From the NCBI GenBank assembly GCA_945613785.1, contig CALZAJ010000086.1, positions 1 through 6,849 on the forward strand: DNA of 6,849 nt. The letters run 5' to 3'. Positions 1 through 6,264 of the stretch are shown here, one piece after another. Each line of letters starts with the position of its first letter. Within the stretch, counting starts at the first letter, position 1. Made by a program: the position numbers and the translations under genes. The notes beneath the pieces are model-generated. The model had not been told where the DNA came from. It worked only from the letters and a program-made list of their open reading frames with translations, and searched no databases. This DNA is from an uncultured Verrucomicrobiota bacterium (GTDB lineage: Bacteria > Verrucomicrobiota > Kiritimatiellia > RFP12 > UBA1067).

Positions 1-1754
1 ATCCGCAGCCAGTCGACCTCGGCTGGGAAAACATCCCTGTTCGGTTCAGCGATTCGATGGAAGATCGCATAGTCGATTCCGAGTCCGATGAGAATGAAGA
101 AGCAGAGGAGATGGAAGAAGGTGATTGGCTCCTGCATGAGGACAAGAAACAGGAACGTCAGGACGGCGGCGGCGGCCGGAGGGAGAAAGACGGAGAGCGC
201 GCGGCGACGGAAGACGCAGACGGCGGCGACGAACAGAAGCGTCAGGGCGACGCCCGCCTGGACAAGAGATTCGGACATGAAACGTGCGAACAGACTCTGC
301 AGCAGCTTCCTCAGGTCGACGGACATTCCGCGTTCCCCGACAATCGCAGAGGCCGCCGCTTCAGGGAGGACAAGGAAATCCTCCCCCTCACGCGTGAAGG
401 CCAGACCTGCCGGCAGATCCGCAGCCGAAAGGAAGACGCCCCCGGGCTCCTCGCCCAGTTTCGCCTTCAGCGCGGCGTTCTCCTTCTGCCAACGGGTCAG
501 GTTGACGATGCGGAGCCCCGCGCCTCCGCCCGACAGCGAGGCGAACTTCGCCTCGCCACGCGCCATGACGGGAGCCGGCCTGTGGAAGACCGCCGGATCC
601 GACGAGAAGCCGTCGTGCGCGCGGCGCGACAGCAGAGGCAGGCCCACGAGAAGCACAACCACCGCCAGCACGTAGACGAACGGAGCGAACCGAATCTTCG
701 CCAGGGCGCGGATCGGACGGACCGTTCTGGCGAGCGGACGGACGAACAGCAGGACGCAGGCCGAGATCGCCACAAGGCCGGCGATGGTGAAGACGGACAT
801 CTGACGGAGGACGCTCACGCTCGAGAAGAGCAGCGGCGCGAAGGCGAAGCACGTCGTCACCAGCGCGCCCGTCAGCTTGCGGACGAAGTCGGACGCTGCG
901 CGCTCGGACGAGAGCGCGTGGTAGCAATAGTCGACGCCGAGGCCGATGAGCGTCGTGCCGAAGAGGAAGGTGAGCGCATGGGGACGGCCCGGCAGGAGGC
1001 AGACCGCGCCCGTCGCCAGCAGGAAGCCGCAGGCGATCGCGCCGACCATCGGTAGGACGAACCGGAAGGATCGGAACAGGAGCCATCCGAAGAGAAGGAC
1101 GGCGACGAGCGAGAGCGCGCCGAGCAGATTGACCTCGCGAATCGTCTGCTGCCGGGCAAGAACAGTATGGAACGGCGAGCCGCTGAGCCAAAGTCCGTCG
1201 TCCGCTTCCGCTTCACGGACGAGCGCGAGGAGTCCGCCCCCGGGAACGGACGCATCGATCGTCGTGCCGCGTCCCGTCAGGATGACGGCGCCCTCGGGGA
1301 GTCCCTCCGGCTGCAGCGCCTTGAGCGCGATAACGAAGTCGTTCAGGAAGTAATTCGGATCCTCCGCCTTCGGGAAGAGTCCGACGCCCGAATAGTCGCG
1401 TCGCTTCACGCTGCGACGGAGGCGGTCCAGCTCGCCCTTCTCCAGCTGTTCGCGCGCCTGAGGCGCCAGCAGGCCCTTCCCGTGCGTGCGCACGATCGAC
1501 AGGAACGTCTCGGGATCCATCGGCGGGTCGAACGGATAGCGTGCGCGCAGATCCTTCGCCCGCGCCTCGTCCGCACAGAGCACGCGGACGGAGTCGGCCG
1601 AGACCTCATTAAGGCGGCGGACGACGGAATCCCCCGGACCCTTATCGCCGATCAGGGAGAAGAGATCTGTCTCGACGCCCTTGCGGAGTCCGAAAACGGC
1701 AATCGCACCGGCCAACGCCAGTGCGACTGCGAAACCTATCCTCCCGATACCCAA
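1..1754 (-). CDS. MMPL/RND-family predicted exporter (3' end beyond window)
   Basis: A single open frame encodes 584 residues in the window and continues past position 1. The product resembles the predicted exporters of the MMPL/RND superfamily (COG4258 type), which move lipids or other hydrophobic molecules across or out of the inner membrane using the proton gradient. The layout is a two-fold RND repeat: TM1 at about 5-21, periplasmic domain 1 at 22-208, a membrane block at about 211-376 (several helices), periplasmic domain 2 at about 377-492, then TM helices at about 497-515, 519-541 and 546-566. Each half holds the hallmark motif: TLIGLGVDYCYH (D275) and ILIGLGIDYAIFH (D561). The remaining C-terminal helices are outside the window. 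The start is TTG at 1754, forced by the vWA stop immediately upstream in the same frame and supported by GAGGT; the next in-frame ATG would remove TM1. It lies 3 bases after the vWA gene, so it is probably translated from the same message. Cargo is unknown. Confidence 0.88.
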   Translation of the reverse strand, partial: MGIGRIGFAVALALAGAIAVFGLRKGVETDLFSLIGDKGPGDSVVRRLNEVSADSVRVLCADEARAKDLRARYPFDPPMDPETFLSIVRTHGKGLLAPQAREQLEKGELDRLRRSVKRRDYSGVGLFPKAEDPNYFLNDFVIALKALQPEGLPEGAVILTGRGTTIDASVPGGGLLALVREAEADDGLWLSGSPFHTVLARQQTIREVNLLGALSLVAVLLFGWLLFRSFRFVLPMVGAIACGFLLATGAVCLLPGRPHALTFLFGTTLIGLGVDYCYHALSSERAASDFVRKLTGALVTTCFAFAPLLFSSVSVLRQMSVFTIAGLVAISACVLLFVRPLARTVRPIRALAKIRFAPFVYVLAVVVLLVGLPLLSRRAHDGFSSDPAVFHRPAPVMARGEAKFASLSGGGAGLRIVNLTRWQKENAALKAKLGEEPGGVFLSAADLPAGLAFTREGEDFLVLPEAAASAIVGERGMSVDLRKLLQSLFARFMSESLVQAGVALTLLFVAAVCVFRRRALSVFLPPAAAAVLTFLFLVLMQEPITFFHLLCFFILIGLGIDYAIFHRIAEPNRDVFPAEVDWLR

Positions 1755-1757
1755 GGC

Positions 1758-3401
1758 TTACCTCAGCTTTTCGTCGATGCCGCGCTCAAGGCGCCAATGG
1801 GCGGGAAGCGTCGGATCGAAAGCAACGGATGCAAGGTCGACCTTGAAGAATCCCTCGTACGACTTCGAGCCGTTCAGGCCCTTCACCGAGAAGGCCACCT
1901 TGGTCGTCCCTTTCGGGACGCGGCCGACGATATCGACGACATCTCCGCGATAGAGGTTCTTCAGCATCCGCGGATAGGCCTCGGCCTGGGAGGTGGCAGA
2001 GAAGACGATGCGGAGGTCACTCAGGACCGGGTCGCGGAAGCGCTCGCTGAGCGTCTCGATGCCGGCGCCGGCCTTCCAGCGCGACCCGCCGTAGATGAAG
2101 CTTTCGCCGCGGTTGCCATGGGTGAGGACATCGATGAGTTCACGGTTGGCGGATCCCTTGACCCCGAACATGTAGACGGAGATGAGTCCGTCATTGAGCG
2201 ACGTGAACTTCGAAAGGATCTGCGCGGTCTCGCTCACGCCCGCGTTCGCATCACCGTCCGTCACCACCAGTGCGATGAGCGGACGCGCCGGGTCGCGCGG
2301 AAGCGTCAGGACCGAACGGATCACGTCGAAGACGTCGGTGCGTCCGTGCGCCGCGAGCGCGTTCAGCCACTTGTCGGCCTTATCGAAGGACGGCTGCGTG
2401 CAGTCCTGCCAGCTGCGGAACGCATACTGGAAGCGGTCGCGGAAAGCGACGAGATTGAAGCGGTCCCCCGTGTTGGTACAGGAGCGCAGGATCTTGCGGG
2501 CCGCCGCACGACAGCTCTTCAGACGGTCGTTGCCGATCGAGCCCGAGGCGTCCAGCAGCACGACGACGTCCTTAGGGACCGTCTGGAGTTCGACGCGCGG
2601 ATTGACGCGCACGCGGAAGTAGAGCCAGCCCTTGCCGTCCGCCGTATTCTCGCTCGCGGACGTCGCGACGACGTTGACGAACTTGGAGAGTTCCTTGGCG
2701 TCCGCCACATCCAAGAGCTCACGGACGGCCTTCTTCTCCTCTTCGACGACCTTCTCATCCACCTGCGCGAAAACTTCCGTCTCCGGGACGAACTCGCGGC
2801 GCAGCTCGGATTCCTGCGGATTCTCACGGATCTTCACCACCTCACGTTCGGCGGCGGCGGACGGCTCAAAGGCGACCGCGGGTGCCGTGAACATCGGAAT
2901 GTCGGCCGCGGGCAGCGCCAGCGAGTCTGTCGAATCGGGAATGGCGGAGACCTGGGCCTGCGGCATCGGGGCAGTGCTCTCGGCGATCGGTGTCGAGAAC
3001 GTGCTGCCCGGAACGTTGTCAACATGGATCTTCTCGGACATGAACGGCGCGACCTCGAGCGCGGGCTGGGCCACGACTTCTGGCAACGGCAGCTTCGGCG
3101 CCTCGGGGATGGCCTCCCGTTCAGGTGGCGACAGCGTCGCGGCCGTCGGCAGAAGGCCTTCGGCCTCCGCCTCGGGGGATTCGCGCACGGCCTCGATGTC
3201 ACGCACCACGTCCATGCGGATCATCTCCGGAGCCGGCTGCGCCTCATGGACCTTCATCGGACCGCGGTGATGAGGACGCGCCGATGCCGGGGCGACCTGG
3301 GTCATCACCTGCGGACGCATGTACAACATCAGCGCAACGTGCACGACGACCGAGGCGATCATCGCGAACAGAATCACATCCTGACGATGTTCTTCCGTCA
3401 T
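1758..3401 (-). CDS. vWA-domain protein with TonB-like SxxxH membrane anchor
   Basis: This 547-residue inner-membrane-anchored protein probably has its bulk in the periplasm. Residues 9-28 form one membrane helix (MIASVVVHVALMLYM) with S17 and H21 in the S-x-x-x-H arrangement that TonB uses to engage ExbB/ExbD (S16/H20 in E. coli). Residues 30-215 are a Pro/Ala/Glu-rich linker, followed by a Glu/Lys-rich probable coiled segment (216-230). A vWA domain spans about 277-450. Its MIDAS residues are intact: D284-x-S286-x-S288 (DASGSIG), T355 (GRTDVF) and D382 (TDGDANAG), so metal-dependent ligand binding is expected. Residues 457-547 are a beta-rich tail (YPRMLKNLYRGDVVDIVGR) like that following vWA in inter-alpha-trypsin-inhibitor-type proteins; no N-terminal VIT domain is seen. 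The only cysteines are C297, C308 and C334, all in the vWA domain. No TonB C-terminal domain is present. I infer that it is a proton-gradient-driven transducer. vWA identity is firm; the coupling is inference. Confidence 0.92.
   Translation of the reverse strand: MTEEHRQDVILFAMIASVVVHVALMLYMRPQVMTQVAPASARPHHRGPMKVHEAQPAPEMIRMDVVRDIEAVRESPEAEAEGLLPTAATLSPPEREAIPEAPKLPLPEVVAQPALEVAPFMSEKIHVDNVPGSTFSTPIAESTAPMPQAQVSAIPDSTDSLALPAADIPMFTAPAVAFEPSAAAEREVVKIRENPQESELRREFVPETEVFAQVDEKVVEEEKKAVRELLDVADAKELSKFVNVVATSASENTADGKGWLYFRVRVNPRVELQTVPKDVVVLLDASGSIGNDRLKSCRAAARKILRSCTNTGDRFNLVAFRDRFQYAFRSWQDCTQPSFDKADKWLNALAAHGRTDVFDVIRSVLTLPRDPARPLIALVVTDGDANAGVSETAQILSKFTSLNDGLISVYMFGVKGSANRELIDVLTHGNRGESFIYGGSRWKAGAGIETLSERFRDPVLSDLRIVFSATSQAEAYPRMLKNLYRGDVVDIVGRVPKGTTKVAFSVKGLNGSKSYEGFFKVDLASVAFDPTLPAHWRLERGIDEKLR
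1760..1764 (-). promoter_or_regulatory. Shine-Dalgarno for the MMPL exporter, overlapping the vWA stop
   Basis: The minus strand reads GAGGTAAGCCTTG. GAGGT ends five bases before the TTG at 1752-1754, and its T is the first base of the vWA TAA stop. This placement selects TTG as the start and implies re-initiation by ribosomes finishing the vWA gene. Confidence 0.6.
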
Positions 3402-5335
3402 TTCGCCTCCTCCGCATGCTCCTCGAGGATCTTCTTCGCCTCAGCGGTAATCTCGGGATTGTCAAAGAGCGTCACCACGACCGTCGCATAGGCGCAGGCC
3501 CCGTGGTAGTCGGTCATGGCCTCGCTGTTCTTTGCGAGCCACAGGTAAGCGCGGGCGCGGCGGGCCGCATCCTTCGCGTTCAGCGAGACCGCTTCCTTGA
3601 GGATCTTGTCGGCCTCCACGTGACGGTCGGCCTTCGACAGAAGGATGCCATAGCTGAGCGCGGCCTCCGGGGCCGATTCCGTACGGACCTTCTCGGCGAA
3701 GGCGAGCGCATAGGTCTCGATCGCCGAGGAGAACTCGCCGGCCGCCTCTTCGGCCTGCGCCTGAAGAATGTAACCGGTCTGACGCCAAGCGGGGGTCTGT
3801 CCGTTGGCCACGAGCGCGCGGGCGCACATCTTCGCCTCTTCCTGGGCGTCGTCGCCCAGCTTGCAGGCGAGGAGGAAGCGCCCGACGCCATTGAGCTTCG
3901 CCGCGCTCATGCGCTCACAGGCGCCTTCACGCACCAGTTTCGCATAGGCCGTCTTGGCCTCCAGCTGACGTCCGGCCTTGAAATCGGCGTCCGCCAGCAG
4001 CAGACGCGCTTCGCGGGTCTGGTCCAGCGAAAGGCCGAGCTTCAGCGCTTCGGTCAAGAGCTGACAGCCCTCCGCCTCGTGTCCGAGACGGTTCGCCGCA
4101 ATGCCGCGCCAGTACAGCGTCTCGGCCTTGCGCTTCGCGTTCTTGCCGGAGGCCTGGGCCTCGGCCAGTGCAAGATCGGCCGCAGACCACTTCTGGGCGC
4201 GCAGATCGATCATCGCCTTGCGGAAGAGCGCCTCGGCCGCATCGTCCGTACCGGGGAAGTCCTTTGCGACGCCTTCGTACTCGGCAATCGCCTCCGCCGT
4301 GCGCTCGCCCTTCTCGTAGGCCCAAGCGAGACGGAGGCGGTCAGACGAGCTCTTCGACAGGGCCGCACTGCGCCTGGCCGCCTCGATGACACCGATGGTG
4401 TCGCTCGACTTCTCGGCGGACTCGAAGGCCATGCGGGCCAGCGGAAGTTCAACCGCCTCGCGATAGCGTCCCTGGGGGAAACGGTCGAGGTAACCCTTCA
4501 TCAGCGTCTTCGCACGGACGGAATCACCGGACGAATAGGCACAGGCCGCCAACAGGTACGCGGCATCGTCCGTCTTGCCCTCGCCGCACAGCGCGGCCGC
4601 GTCGGCGAACTTGCCCGTCAGGTAGTCGCTCCAGGCCGCCATCGTGCGGGCGTCGGTGGCCCGGGTGTCGGTCGGATAGACCTTCAGATAACGACGGAAG
4701 AGGGACGAGGCCTCGCCGTAGCGCTTGGATGCGTAGCTCTTGGACGCCGCAAGGTAAAGCGCCTCACGGCCCATTTCCTTGTCCGGACCGTAGTGGAGAT
4801 CCATCAGCTCGCCGATTGCCATGCGGCGGACGGACGCATCGGCGTTGTCCACCGTCATCGACGCATGACGGAACTTGGCATACGCCGCATAGTGTCCCTT
4901 GGGCGCCAGCTTGACGCAACGCGCCAGGGCGTCGGCATCAGCGGCCAGCACGCCGTAGTGGTAAAGCGCGGCCGCACGGATGTCGGCCGGCACCTTATCG
5001 GAATCAAGCACCTTGAGCTCGGCCTTCTGATCCGCCTCGGACCCGGCCAGGGCGCGCATCAGCCGCGCGCGGCTGGCGTGACGGGACAAGGGATGCTTCT
5101 CCAGCAGCTCGCCGTAGAGCTTGCGGGCCGCGGCCTTGTCACCCAACGCCCGCTCGCATTCGGCGAGACGGTAGAGCAGCTCGTCCGCGGCAATGCCCTC
5201 GGCGCCTTTGACGGCGACGTACTCGGCCTTGGCGTCCGCATACTGTCCGCGATCGAAGAGACGGTCGGCCATCGACATGCGGTCTGACGGAAGAACCGCG
5301 AGAGCGGCGGCGAAGACTAGCGTGGAGGAGATCAT
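3398..5335 (-). CDS. Large TPR-repeat protein, probably periplasmic
   Basis: This 645-residue, Ala-rich helical protein is built almost entirely of tetratricopeptide-like repeats. Clear units with the A-x-x-Y/F and terminal Pro spacing occur at about 53-82, 192-221, 257-287, 332-361, 404-434, 441-470 and 520-548. Examples are GDKAAARKLYGELLEKHP and RYGEASSLFRRYLKVYP. The N-terminus (STLVFAAALAVLPSDR) has a hydrophobic core of about 12 residues and a plausible cleavage site near residues 13-17, but no Lys or Arg before the core, so export is probable and not certain. No second membrane segment is seen. TPR proteins of this kind act as scaffolds. The position after ExbB/ExbD-type genes is reminiscent of CpoB/YbgF in tol-pal operons, though this protein is far longer. 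The ATG overlaps the previous stop (ATGA) without a clear Shine-Dalgarno, implying translational coupling. The specific partner is unknown; the adjacent vWA protein is the obvious candidate. Confidence 0.88.
   Translation of the reverse strand: MISSTLVFAAALAVLPSDRMSMADRLFDRGQYADAKAEYVAVKGAEGIAADELLYRLAECERALGDKAAARKLYGELLEKHPLSRHASRARLMRALAGSEADQKAELKVLDSDKVPADIRAAALYHYGVLAADADALARCVKLAPKGHYAAYAKFRHASMTVDNADASVRRMAIGELMDLHYGPDKEMGREALYLAASKSYASKRYGEASSLFRRYLKVYPTDTRATDARTMAAWSDYLTGKFADAAALCGEGKTDDAAYLLAACAYSSGDSVRAKTLMKGYLDRFPQGRYREAVELPLARMAFESAEKSSDTIGVIEAARRSAALSKSSSDRLRLAWAYEKGERTAEAIAEYEGVAKDFPGTDDAAEALFRKAMIDLRAQKWSAADLALAEAQASGKNAKRKAETLYWRGIAANRLGHEAEGCQLLTEALKLGLSLDQTREARLLLADADFKAGRQLEAKTAYAKLVREGACERMSAAKLNGVGRFLLACKLGDDAQEEAKMCARALVANGQTPAWRQTGYILQAQAEEAAGEFSSAIETYALAFAEKVRTESAPEAALSYGILLSKADRHVEADKILKEAVSLNAKDAARRARAYLWLAKNSEAMTDYHGACAYATVVVTLFDNPEITAEAKKILEEHAEEAK
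3406..3413 (-). promoter_or_regulatory. Strong Shine-Dalgarno for the vWA gene, inside the TPR gene
   Basis: The minus strand reads GGAGGAGG ending four bases before the ATG at 3401. It lies within the last codons of the TPR gene (encoding the acidic, Ala-containing tail) and fixes the vWA start at the ATGA overlap. Confidence 0.65.
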
Positions 5336-5754
5336 TTGCCGCGGTCTTCGTTGGAGGTCGCGAGAGAGAAGTTCCAGACGCCCGCGCCACGGCAGACGTC
5401 AATGACTTTCACGAGCGCGTCGTAGCTGGTCTCACGGTCGGCGCGGATGATCACCGCCTGACCGGGATAGAACTTCGCGATCTTCGTCAGGCGCTCGCCG
5501 AGTTCCGCATGGGAGAGGGACGCGCCATTGACCCGGATGGAACCGTCCTTGGCGATGTTGGCGATGATCTCGCCCGGCAGACGGTCGGGATCGTCGGAGG
5601 TCTTGGCCGTCGGCAGCTGGATCGAGATCTCGCTCTCCCACTGCGAATAGACGCTGGCCGTCACGAAGAAGCACAGCAACAGGAAGATGACGTCGAGCAT
5701 CGACGTCAGCGCCAGCGTCGCGGGCTTCGAACGCTGCTTAACCGCGAACTTCAT
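5332..5754 (-). CDS. exbD: ExbD/TolR-family protein
   Basis: This 140-residue ExbD/TolR-type protein is the partner of the channel protein encoded just upstream. It has a short basic cytoplasmic N-terminus (KQRSK), one membrane helix at about 15-37, and a periplasmic domain at about 60-132. The helix holds LTSMLDVIFLLLCFFV. D21 is the membrane-embedded Asp that carries protons in this family (D25 in E. coli ExbD, D23 in TolR). The periplasmic part shows the usual VIIRADRETSYDALVKVIDVC pattern of the ExbD/TolR fold. Length matches E. coli ExbD and TolR (about 140). It starts inside the ExbB-type gene with a good Shine-Dalgarno, and its TGA overlaps the ATG of the TPR gene (ATGA). All residues needed for proton-driven function appear present. 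ExbD versus TolR is open. Confidence 0.94.
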   Translation of the reverse strand: MKFAVKQRSKPATLALTSMLDVIFLLLCFFVTASVYSQWESEISIQLPTAKTSDDPDRLPGEIIANIAKDGSIRVNGASLSHAELGERLTKIAKFYPGQAVIIRADRETSYDALVKVIDVCRGAGVWNFSLATSNEDRGK

Positions 5755-6226
5755 CGGCCTTCTCCTCGAGTGCCGCGATCAGGCGGGAAGCGCGACGACG
5801 GAAGATCGCGTGCATCGCGAGGGACGGGATGGCGACCACGAGGCCGAAGATCGTCGTGACGATCGCCTGGGAGACGCCCTGGGCGAGCACGACTGGCTTG
5901 GCACCGGCCGAGACATCGGCCGCAATGCCGCCGAACGCCTGGAACATGCCGAGAACCGTACCCAACAGACCCACGAGCGGCGCGATTGCCGCGATGTCGG
6001 CGAGCCAGTCAACGGCCGCGAACACGCGTTCCGCGATGCGTCCGCCCTCGGCCGCCGGATCCTTCGCGTCCTTCAGACGCGGAAGCATCTCGCGGATGAA
6101 GCTGCCCTGGCGCTGCGTGAGCCAGAGATAGAGCATCACCGTAAGGGACATCACCGAAAAGAAGGCGAGCACCCACATGAGGGGTCCGCCGTAGTTCCAC
6201 GCCTGTTCGAAAGTGATCGTGTTCAT
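5738..6226 (-). CDS. exbB: Short MotA/TolQ/ExbB-family proton channel protein
   Basis: This 162-residue inner-membrane protein belongs to the MotA/TolQ/ExbB family, which with an ExbD/TolR partner uses the proton gradient to drive a periplasmic transducer. Three membrane segments are visible: about 15-37, 78-99 and 120-142. The second holds IAPLVGLLGTVLGMFQAF and the third QAIVTTIFGLVVAIPSL, both hallmark family motifs. T90 and T124/T125 fall where the channel threonines of E. coli ExbB lie (T148 and T181). The protein is shorter than E. coli ExbB or TolQ (roughly 230-245 residues), mainly because the cytoplasmic loop between segments 1 and 2 is only about 40 residues. An in-frame TGA just upstream fixes the earliest start. 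The ATG lacks a Shine-Dalgarno. The 3' end overlaps the ExbD-type gene by 17 bases. ExbB versus TolQ cannot be decided by sequence alone. The vWA partner suggests a specialised paralogue. Confidence 0.93.
   Translation of the reverse strand: MNTITFEQAWNYGGPLMWVLAFFSVMSLTVMLYLWLTQRQGSFIREMLPRLKDAKDPAAEGGRIAERVFAAVDWLADIAAIAPLVGLLGTVLGMFQAFGGIAADVSAGAKPVVLAQGVSQAIVTTIFGLVVAIPSLAMHAIFRRRASRLIAALEEKADEVRG
5758..5767 (-). promoter_or_regulatory. Shine-Dalgarno for the ExbD-type gene, inside the ExbB-type gene
   Basis: The minus strand reads GAGGAGAAGG three bases before the ATG at 5754. The GGAG core lies about eight bases from the start, a normal spacing. The site is within the last codons of the upstream gene, which supports coupled translation and the choice of the 5754 start. 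Confidence 0.6.
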
Positions 6227-6264
6227 GGGTCAGATGATAATGGTTGATGACGAGCGGTTCGTAA
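6227..6264 (-). other. Short gap between purH and the ExbB-type gene; no SD or terminator, weak -10-like motif
   Basis: Thirty-eight bases separate the purH stop from the ExbB-type ATG. On the minus strand there is no purine-rich Shine-Dalgarno before the ATG (the last bases read CTGACCC), and an in-frame TGA at 6230-6232 rules out an upstream start. I see no GC hairpin followed by T residues. A TATCAT hexamer (6234-6239) sits seven bases before the ATG, with only a poor -35 candidate (TTACGA, 6259-6264, 19-base spacing). If TATCAT is a real -10 element, the transcript would begin at or very near the ATG and be leaderless. That is weak evidence. Read-through from purH is equally possible. Confidence 0.3.

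Noticed and set aside
57..1055. A 332-codon plus-strand frame rich in Asp, Glu, Arg and Gln
   Set aside because: It is antisense to the MMPL exporter; the charged, low-complexity product is typical of the complement of hydrophobic helix codons.
388..1191. A 267-codon minus-strand frame within the exporter region
   Set aside because: It is out of frame with the exporter, whose frame is open from 1754 to the window edge and encodes membrane helices and two G-x-D-Y motifs. The alternative product is Arg/Pro/Ser-rich with no family features.
1752..1760. Possible sequencing error splitting one vWA-exporter fusion gene
   Set aside because: A Shine-Dalgarno and a start codon sit correctly around the stop, and the expected topology of the two parts is incompatible with a simple fusion.
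1167..3491. A 774-codon open frame on the plus strand
   Set aside because: It is antisense to the vWA and exporter genes, which have clear domains. The product is Arg/Asp/Gly/Leu-rich with no recognisable motif. High GC and rarity of TTA, CTA and TCA codons in the real genes explain the absence of antisense stops.
3125..5287. A 720-codon open frame on the plus strand
   Set aside because: It is antisense to the TPR gene, with the same compositional explanation and no domain or convincing start. It also overlaps the other long plus-strand frame, so both could not be ordinary genes.
6232..6250. Repeat of GATGA words (gatgataatggttgatga) as an operator
   Set aside because: It is neither a proper palindrome nor a clean tandem repeat, and it is too short to support a binding-site call.
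6227..6264. Rho-independent terminator after purH
   Set aside because: No GC-rich inverted repeat with a following T-run is present; only loosely repeated GATGA words occur.
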